Assembly: GCA_937884975.1 (NCBI GenBank)
Contig: CAKZZS010000002.1
Coordinates: 1-11,665, forward strand
Source: an uncultured Clostridia bacterium
Lineage (GTDB): Bacteria > Bacillota > Clostridia > Oscillospirales > Acutalibacteraceae
Direction: 5' to 3'
Length of the DNA stretch: 11,665 nt
The position numbers and the translations under genes are program-made. This document shows positions 1 through 8,000 of this stretch, piece by piece (within the stretch, counting starts at the first letter, position 1; every line of letters starts with the position of its first letter). A model generated the notes under the pieces. That model was not told the DNA's origin and did not search any database. It saw nothing but the letters and a program-made list of their open reading frames with translations.

Positions 1-376
1 CCTGAGGAAGAATGTTTTCGCTCAAGTTTTCAAGTTTTTCAATTTCAAGAGATGAAACGAGCTCCTTTTCCTTCTGATCGTGGTCGGGATCGGAATAATC
101 AAGGTCAAAGAGCGCCTGACTTGTCTGTTCGTCAACGCTTGCTATTGCACGGTAATAAATATCGTCAAAATTGAAAACTAAAACATATTTTGAATTATAA
201 GTTGCGTTCTGTCTATCAGCAAGTTCAAGATTAAGAACATCACCGATCGTCTTTAAAGACGATACATCCAAACTACCGCTTGAAGGTGTTTTATTACCGG
301 AGTTATCCTTTGAACAGCCTGCGAATACTGTGAGGACAAGTAAAAGCGCAAGTGTTAAAGAAATTACTTTTTTCAT
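1..376 (-). CDS. Putative lipoprotein, 3' end outside the window (partial)
   Basis: The first 125 codons are visible; the C-terminus runs off the left edge. The N-terminus (MKKVISLTLALLLVLTVFAGC) is a classical lipoprotein signal with the lipobox VFAGC, so Cys21 is the predicted lipidated residue and the mature protein should sit on the outer face of the cytoplasmic membrane. A Ser/Gly/Asn-rich linker (about residues 22-35) follows, then an acidic domain with the segments KYVLVFNFDDIYYRAIA and ALFDLDYSDPDHDQKEKE, predicted to be mixed beta/alpha. I do not recognise an enzymatic motif. The start is fixed by AAAGGAG at 385-391, 8 nt upstream. It begins 22 nt after the stop of the HAD phosphatase gene, so the two are probably co-transcribed and may act together at the envelope. 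Confidence 0.85.
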   Translation of the reverse strand, partial: MKKVISLTLALLLVLTVFAGCSKDNSGNKTPSSGSLDVSSLKTIGDVLNLELADRQNATYNSKYVLVFNFDDIYYRAIASVDEQTSQALFDLDYSDPDHDQKEKELVSSLEIEKLENLSENILPQ

Positions 377-398
377 TATTATTTCTCCTTTATAATAA

Positions 399-1511
399 TT
401 ATTTCCTTGTTACATTATCGCCGTAGATGGTTTTCCAGTCATTTTTCATTGAAACGGCAACATAACCGTTATCCTGACAGTTTTTAACCATCTTTTCAGC
501 TTTTTCGGGATTGCCGTTCTCACGAACAGTATCGTCACAGCAGAGCATAAACGCCATAGCCTTATACGGATTATCGTTAAGAGCATACTGCGCCATGCTG
601 AAGTCGCTGCCGCTGTTACCGAAAGCGAGTACTGGCTGAACGCCGATTTCCTGCTGAATAACGGTAACCTTGTTCATATCGAGGTTTTTAACAAGGAATT
701 CGCCGCCCATAACAAGCTGGTCATCATCGTCAAAAACATACTCAAAGCCGTCTGTATCACCCTGATCGGTAGCCACAAGGCTGTCATCGGAGCCGATAAT
801 CTGACTTGCAGGAAGGTCAAGCGGAGAAGCCTTTACAAGACCTCTAACGATAAATCTGTCAGTACCACTTACTACATAAACGGTAAAGTCGTTTTGTTCA
901 AGCAGGTCGATAACCTGAAGCATAGGCTTATAGAACGCCTCGGCTCTTGTCATATTATTGTAGCCCGGAGCCTCTGTCTTTGCAAATTCTGCGCAGTAGT
1001 CAACAAACTCTTCGGGAGTCAAGCCCGAGAAAGCAGAAGCAACCGCCTTACCGTGTCTTTGCATAAGGTCTGAAGGTGAAACGCCCGTGTCTATCCACTC
1101 AACGATATCTGCGGCAACCTCTTTTTCAAAATCGGATGCCTTATCCTTATAATCGGGATCGTCCAGGACTCTGTACTTTAATACACAGTGATCAAAGTAA
1201 ACGGGATCAGTCTCACATGCAAGCGTGCCGTCAAGATCAAAAACCGCAATTCTGTTCTCAACGGGAATGAAGTCTGCAGAGCCTTCCTTGGTTACCGCTT
1301 CTATGTAAGAAATGAGTTCCTTTTTAGCGGTCGCGTCGTCGTTCCAAAGATTAAGAACATCTGTCGCAACGGGCTGTGCATCTGTTTTTTCGGGAGTGTT
1401 GTCCTTGCCCGTTTTATAGCCAACACCAAGTCCGTAAAGCGTGCTGACAATTAAAAGTAAGCACAACGAAATTATGGCTATCGGCTTCCAAATATTTTTC
1501 TTATTTTCCAT
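399..1511 (-). CDS. Membrane-anchored HAD-superfamily phosphatase
   Basis: 370 residues. Residues 10-30 are a single hydrophobic segment after a Lys-rich N-terminus, without a lipobox, so the catalytic domain is probably exported and tethered to the membrane. HAD motifs are in order: motif I FDLDGT at 91-96 (nucleophile D92, general acid D94), motif II VVSGTDRF at 213-220 (S215), a motif III lysine at K275 or K281, and motif IV GNSGSD at 298-303 with D303 as the metal ligand. The roughly 115-residue helical insert between motifs I and II is a C1-type cap. The layout resembles PSPase-like HAD phosphatases; the substrate (a phosphomonoester) cannot be read from sequence. The start has GAGG at 1520-1523, 8 nt upstream. 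It lies 85 nt after the DUF3592 gene, with a long hairpin between them, and 22 nt before the lipoprotein gene. Confidence 0.9.
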   Translation of the reverse strand: MENKKNIWKPIAIISLCLLLIVSTLYGLGVGYKTGKDNTPEKTDAQPVATDVLNLWNDDATAKKELISYIEAVTKEGSADFIPVENRIAVFDLDGTLACETDPVYFDHCVLKYRVLDDPDYKDKASDFEKEVAADIVEWIDTGVSPSDLMQRHGKAVASAFSGLTPEEFVDYCAEFAKTEAPGYNNMTRAEAFYKPMLQVIDLLEQNDFTVYVVSGTDRFIVRGLVKASPLDLPASQIIGSDDSLVATDQGDTDGFEYVFDDDDQLVMGGEFLVKNLDMNKVTVIQQEIGVQPVLAFGNSGSDFSMAQYALNDNPYKAMAFMLCCDDTVRENGNPEKAEKMVKNCQDNGYVAVSMKNDWKTIYGDNVTRK

Positions 1512-1531
1512 TTGTTTTACCTCAAATTATT

Positions 1532-1577
1532 CTCTTAATGCTACCGATAACCATCTTTGATTACCGGTAGTTAAGAG
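1532..1577 (-). other. Long intercistronic hairpin upstream of the HAD gene
   Basis: Arms 1532-1550 and 1561-1577 pair over about 17 bp (CTCTTAA, then CTACCGATAA on the plus strand) with a 2-nt bulge, around a 10-nt loop. The one mismatch is a G-U wobble in minus-strand RNA, which favours function in the minus transcript. The 3' arm ends about 8 nt before the Shine-Dalgarno of the HAD gene and is not followed by a T-tract, so it is not a standard intrinsic terminator. It may be an RNA processing, stability or translation-control element. Confidence 0.6.
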
Positions 1578-1596
1578 GAAGAAATGAAAAAGTTTA

Positions 1597-2019
1597 TTAT
1601 CTTGCCTTAAGTGACTTAATTGACATAACACAACCGATAACAGCAGCCAACAAGCCGAGACCGATGAAAGCAATTGAAGCCGAAGTTATGTTCTGACCTG
1701 AAATTTTCTCGGGATTCTGTGACTGATAAAGAATATCAACCGTATCGCCGACCTCATAATTATCGTCCTGAACAGGAGAAACAACGTGCTCATACTTGAC
1801 TCCGTTGACCTCATAGTCAATGTAAGCGGTCTTGACGAGTCTGTCTATGTCGTCGGGATCTGTTGCAGTTTGCCACTCCTCTTCAATGTCAACGATAGTA
1901 GCCTTAACTGTTGAATCGTACTTATCCTTGTTTACAAGCTGTACGACACCTACAATTGCGAAGGCAATACCGCCTACGACTACTGCGATTGAAAGAATAA
2001 TGCTGATTAGTTTGTTCAT
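1597..2019 (-). CDS. DUF3592 domain membrane protein
   Basis: 140 residues from the chosen start. An in-frame ATG 24 nt further upstream exists, but GGAGG at 2027-2031 sits 7 nt before the ATG at 2019 and would lie inside the longer form, so the shorter start is preferred. Layout: an N-terminal transmembrane helix (about residues 4-26), a soluble beta-rich domain (about 33-105) with YDSTVKATIVDIEEEW, YIDYEVNGVKYEH and GDTVDILYQSQNPEKI, and a second transmembrane helix (about 114-133). This two-helix arrangement around a small beta domain with a V-G-D-x-V-x-I-x-Y-x-x-x-x-P signature is typical of DUF3592 proteins, whose function is unknown. It begins 63 nt after the stop of the giant dockerin protein with no clear terminator between, so it may be expressed from the same transcript. 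Confidence 0.85.
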   Translation of the reverse strand: MNKLISIILSIAVVVGGIAFAIVGVVQLVNKDKYDSTVKATIVDIEEEWQTATDPDDIDRLVKTAYIDYEVNGVKYEHVVSPVQDDNYEVGDTVDILYQSQNPEKISGQNITSASIAFIGLGLLAAVIGCVMSIKSLKAR

Positions 2020-2026
2020 AATTTTT

Positions 2027-2031
2027 CCTCC
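2027..2031 (-). promoter_or_regulatory. Ribosome binding site deciding the DUF3592 start
   Basis: GGAGG on the minus strand, 7 nt before the ATG at 2019. It makes the internal ATG, not the one at 2043, the likely start. Confidence 0.75.
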
Positions 2032-2082
2032 ATATTTAATCATTTATTTTTAAGAACAATTTTATAACACTTTAATTCGCGA

Positions 2083-5000
2083 TTAATATAAAAATTTGTC
2101 AAGATAAGCTGCATCAAATGCATCAACAACTCTGTCGCCGTTGAGGTCGGCTTTAACTTCTTGAGTTGCGGTCATTTTTATTTCACCTACGGAAGCGGCA
2201 ATAATGAAAGCTATGTCGTTTATATCCTCAAAGCCGTCCTCATTGATGTCGTAGAGCATAACATACAACGCAAGAGTTTTGCCTGCAATAGCCGAATTAT
2301 CTATAACATTACCGCTGAAGGTGTTACGGTCTGCATCGGCAAGCGTTTGACCGTCGGCAATTACTACTGTACCGCTGAAAGAACCGACCGTAATATTACT
2401 TGTCGAGGTATTGCATCCGAGTGTGATTTCGCCGTTGTTTGTGACACTTAACGACTGAGCGCTGAATACTCCGCCGTGAACACCTATATTATCCGCAGTA
2501 ACATTACCGAGCTTAACGGTTCCGCCGTAAACATTAAGACTTGTGAATACATCGTTACCAACAGTCATATCCATTGTTCCCGGCATAGCATACTGACGGT
2601 AAATATTAAGATTGCTCTGAGAATTGCATTCAAAGCCCGAGTTTGAGGACATCGTTGCAAATCCGCCGAGGATAATATTAACATTACCCGATAAAAGAAG
2701 ATCGCTGTTGTACTCAATATCACTGCTGACTATATACCAACCGTCCGTAAGCTCGTCTTCTTCGCCCGTGAGGACTCTGGCAATAACTGTTTGTACCTCG
2801 CCGTTAGAATCGATGTATTGGGTGGTGATTTCTCCGCTGTTTGAATAGACAGCAGTATAGGTGATATCACCCGTTACTGCGTCAATTTCGGGCGACCATC
2901 CTGCGAAGATGTATCCAACGCCGTATTTATCGAAATAGTAAAGTTCTATTATACCGTCAAATGAGGGCGTATCGCCGTAGGGAACATTCTCATCTGTTTC
3001 TACAACAGAGCCGTCAACTACCCAGGTAACCGTATATGCAAGATGATTGAAGGAGGCTGTGACGGTAACATCGGTACCGGGCATCGTGAAAGTGCCGTCG
3101 GTAACTGTGATTTCGTTGTTGTTGCTGTCCTTAACGATAAGCGTGTCAAGCTCATAGCCTGCATCGGTATTAACGGTTAAAGTAATCTCGTCACCGATAT
3201 TTGCAGTGGTCGGTCCAACTACTGTTCCGCCTTCCGAATAATTATAGCCGATATACAAGTCAGCCTTTTTGAAGGTGGCGGTGACGGTAATGTCCGCCTC
3301 GGGCATAGTGAACTTTCCGTTTGTAACGGTTATATAATTGTTGTTTTCGTCCTTAACGGTAAGCGTGTCGAGAGCATAGCCGATTTCGGGAGCGATTGTA
3401 AGCGTTACCTCTGCCCCTGCAGATGCCATTGCCAAGCCCGTTACCAAGCCGTGCTCAGAAGCTGCATAGGTTATAGCCTGCGGTTTATAGGGAGTGAGCG
3501 TTATTTGTTCAATCTGCAAACTTGTAACCGTGCCCGAATAAGTGTTTGTTCCGTCGGTAAATATTTGTCCTTCTGCTATCTTCAGGTCGCCCTTATACAG
3601 CGAATATGCTTCTGAATAAATGCTGTCGCTTGCCTTTGAATAGCCAAGTGTGATGCCGCGTGAATAGAATTCTTTGGTAATGTTCAGGTTGCCGCCGTAA
3701 ACAGTTGCAGCACCAAACGAACAGGATATCTTATCAACATCTATGTTACCGTCGTAGATGTTCAGATTATAGCCGGCATAAATGTTTTTCGGGTAAATAA
3801 CACCGCCATATATATTCAAATTAAATGCGACCATCTGTGCATTCAGAGCGCCGTTTTTATGATTCTGCCAGTAAATGTTTAATGTGTTGGCTACAATTTC
3901 TGCAGATGAGCCGGTCACCGATAGCGTTACGCCGTTTGCTAAAATAAGATTCGCCGTGCCGTTGAATTTCAGATCTTCGGTATATGTAATATTTTTATCA
4001 ACAATATACCAGCCGCCGTCATATTCCGTATAATTAGGGTCAAGCGGATATGCCTTGACAGTCTGTTCAATGCCGTTTTCATCAAGATATTTTACATTGT
4101 AAGACGAGTCAACAAAGCGAGCCGTAACCGTCACGTTCTTTGCAGGCATAGTGAATTTATTGTTATATATATCAAGCGTTGTACCGCCGTCAGGCTGTGC
4201 AATATAACTCTGGAATTTATAATACTTATCAGCCTTGAAGGTAGGCGCTATTTCCTCACCATAGTATGCCGAGGAAGGACCTGTTACCGTGCCGTTTCCT
4301 TCACTTACATAGGTAATACTGTTCGGAGCATACGGCACCATCGTATTGCCTGCAAGCTGACTTTTATCCGTAATAACGCCTGCCGATACAACGAAACTAT
4401 GTCCGCTGTCGGTCAAAGCCTTTTCAAGAGTTAAATTGCCGTAGTAAGCAGCGGCACGTATGCTTATATCGTCTGTATAGGTAACGGAGATATTGCTGTC
4501 AGATTCTATGCTGCCGTAGCCTCCGCCGATACCGACATTCACGTTACCAGAAAGCGCCTGAATATCACCGCCTGTAACGGTAACGTTTGCAGGGCTGTTT
4601 TCACCGCCGCCGATTCCTGCTGCGTTGCCCTTGCCGAACGCAACAACCGTGCCGCCGTTAATGGTGACGGATACATTATTTCCGTAATAGCCGCTGCCGA
4701 TACCTGCTCCGTCTCTTGAAGCGGTTGCGGTAACTGTACCGCCGTTAATTGTGACAGTTATATTACTTCCGCGACAGCCTCCGCCGATTGCCGCTGCGCT
4801 GTCGCCTCCCGTTGCCGTTACGGTTCCGCCGTTAATCGTGACTATTCCGCCTGCCGAATAACCGCCGCCAATACCTGCAGCTCCCGGTCCGCCTGTTGAG
4901 TTAATAATACCGCCGTTAATAATGATCGTTCCGGTGTTTATATTGTTCTCTCCGCCGATGCCGGCTTTATAATAATCGCTGACGCTGATTTGCAGCTCAC

Positions 5001-8000
5001 CCGTTTTATTCAGCTGTTCCCAGATTGTCAGGCTGTTTTCACCGATAACTCCGATACCGTTCGGCGCGGTGAGCTTTGCGCCGTCAGCGAGAATAAGATT
5101 TACACTTCCGCTGACGCTTATACGGTTGTTGTCGGTAACATTTTCATTTACAACATACCAGCCGTCGGTCATTTCGGTTGTGTTGGAGGTTATACGGGTT
5201 GCAACAAGGCTTTGCAATTCGCCGTTTCGGTCAATATAAGAAGTAACAATTCTTCCGCTTTGAACATATGTTGCAGAATAAACAGTATTGGCAGTTACGG
5301 CTGAAACAGCAGGTGACCAACCCGCAAAAACATACTCAGTCCCGTTTTCGTCAAAATATGCCGAGGGTGTTTCACCGTTATATTCGGGTACAGTACCTTC
5401 CAAAAGATCGTTATCCGTTTCAACAACCGTACCTCTTACCGACCATTCAACTGTATATCTCGGTATCGGTTCAAAAACGGCAGTTACCGTTACGGGAACC
5501 GAAGGCATAATGAATTTGTTATTAGTTATTGTTAAGCTGTTACCGTTATCGTCAACTGCGCTTACTGAAACAAATCTGTAATTTTCGTCGGGTGTTATCG
5601 TCAGCTCAATCTCGTCGCCCTGATGTGCATATCGTAAGCCTAACACCTTTCCGTTTTCGGCGACATAGTTAATAGCAGTACCCTGCGTGAAATTCGCAAG
5701 GACATAAACGTTGCTTTCGGGCATTACAAAGGTCTTGTATTCAAGAGGATATGTGTTGCCCTGCGGGTCCTGAATAGAAACCTGTTCGAGAGCATAGCCG
5801 TCCTCGGGAGTTGAAATAACAGTTATCATTTCGCCGCTTATTGCGTTTGTTACACCGCTGATACTGCCGTGACTGAGCGTAAGATAAGTAATAGTATAAA
5901 TCTTTGCAAATTCAGCCGTAACCGTAACATCGCTTGCAGGCATTGTGAACTTGCCGTCAACCAAGTCGATACTGTTACCGTTTTCATCGGTTACGGTAAC
6001 ATTTCTTAGCCTGTAGCCGTCGTCGGGTGTAAATGACAGCGTTACGGTCTCATCCTCATAGGCTCCGCTCAGATCAGAGGTTACCGTTCCGTTATCCGTT
6101 GCGCTTATATTTACAGATGAAAATGCTTTATTTCTCTTTACCCTCGTATCGGTATAGGTTTCGCCCAAAAATTCAGCCGTTGCAATGTAAAGAACTTTTT
6201 CTCTTGTATCCTGTTCGGTTATCGTGCCTCTGACAGCCATACTATCCTGACAGAAAGGATTGGTACATGTAAAATAGAAGGTTGCCGCGGCAGGTACTTC
6301 GTTGACAAAGAGCCATGTACACTGAGTAGTTCCGTCATAGTAATGGGGACATTCCTTAAATGTTGCTGAAACGGTAACGCTTGTCATGGGCATTGTGAAC
6401 TTGTAGTCATCGGATACAGGAATATCATTACCCTGTGAATCAACAACACGGAGTGTTTCAAGCTCATAACCATTATCAGGCGTTACCGTGAGCGCAACCT
6501 CCTTACCGTGATTCGCCTTTTTGACGCCTGTTACTTTTCCGTTTGTGAAATTACCGTAAGTAATACCTGAGTGATGAACAAAGTTCAAATCAAGGTCAAA
6601 GGTTTTGTCATAAAATACTTTATTACCGTTACTCTGGGTAAGCTCAAGCTGCCATTCGCCGTGATGGTCCTCTGGGGATGTGCTTGTAACCTCCCATATA
6701 CTGTAATTACCGTCGGTGCCGATAAAGGTTGCTGTATCTGTATCGGGATGCGTGGTGCTGACAAGAGAGCCGCTCCAATCGTTCCAGTAAACGCCGTACT
6801 GGTCCGCCGCGGCAATATACACCCTGCCGGTAATGGTTCCATCGGTTTTTGCTGCGCTCTGATACAGCGTTTTATCATAACTGATTTCCTCGCTGTCTGC
6901 GCTCTTTACATGATATTTTATCTTGCTCGGAACATACTGGTGTTCTTTGGGAATACTAATAGTGAACGATTTATCGGAACTGCTGAGCCAACTGGAAGAC
7001 GCTTCGATGTCCTGCTCTTTTACCGTAACACCGTTAATCTCAATAGTTACCTTTGCCCCCCAATCGTAATGTGTTAGACCACCGCCGAAATCAACGTAAA
7101 GCTTTACATTATTGAAATAATCCTTTGTCGTAGTAGATTTTTGGTAACCTTTATAATAATTACCGTCGTTATATTGACATAAATAGCTTTGTATATTAGT
7201 CTCTTTAGTCTGTTCATATTTATCACGGTCATTATAATAATCGCTGACGTTTTTGAAGTTATAGTAATAGACAGCCGCAGAATTCCAAGCGCTTAAATAA
7301 GGAAAAGGAAATTCTGAACTTTTATCGAAATCTATATCTATCGTTACTTTATTGATATGTTCCGTCAAAAATTCTTCCGCGTTATTATCAATAAAAACTG
7401 CTTTAACCGTAATGTCGCCACTCGGCATTTTGAACTTATTATCTTTTATGTCAACCTGATTCCCGTTTACCTCTTCATAAACAAGGCTATAAAGCTGATA
7501 ACCGTCGTTGGGTGTAACCGTTACAGTTACCTCTTCATCCTTCATCGCTTCCGATACGCCCGATACCGTGCCGTGCTCGTTTTCCTCATAGGTGATGGCG
7601 CTTTGTGCCGCCCTGAGCGTTTTGCCTTCAATATCCGAAGCATTAACGTCTCCAGAATAGATATTCTCTTCGTCGGTTAAGGTCTGACCGTTTTTAATAC
7701 TGATTTGACTTATGCCTGAGCCGAAAGAGCCAATATAGATTCTGTCATTGAGTATATTATAACCAAGCTCAAGTTTGTCGGCAGTTAATGCGCTCATATC
7801 GGTACAACTGAAATTGCCGCAAATGTCAACTGTGTCAAATTCACCTGTAAAACACTCTGCCTTCGCGCTAGGTTTACCGTTATTTCCGTTGGTGTTAACT
7901 GACTTGGCGGACAGTATATTGGTTTTGACGTTGCCATTTTTATAGACAGTGATGCTGTCAGCGGATATTGTATCCAATACATTAACGACTACATGGACTA

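Noticed and set aside
1532..1577. Hairpin as an intrinsic terminator of the DUF3592 gene
   Set aside because: No T-tract follows on the minus strand and the next gene has its ribosome binding site immediately after; termination is not supported.
4510..4965. Repeat region as a possible CRISPR array or DNA minisatellite
   Set aside because: The repeats are clear only at protein level (about 28-30 residues), in frame and degenerate in DNA, with no constant repeat or unique spacers.
6571..7077. 168-codon open frame on the plus strand, and a 97-codon minus frame at 6585-6878
   Set aside because: Both lie wholly within the giant gene in other frames, with no ribosome binding site and composition typical of out-of-frame readings.
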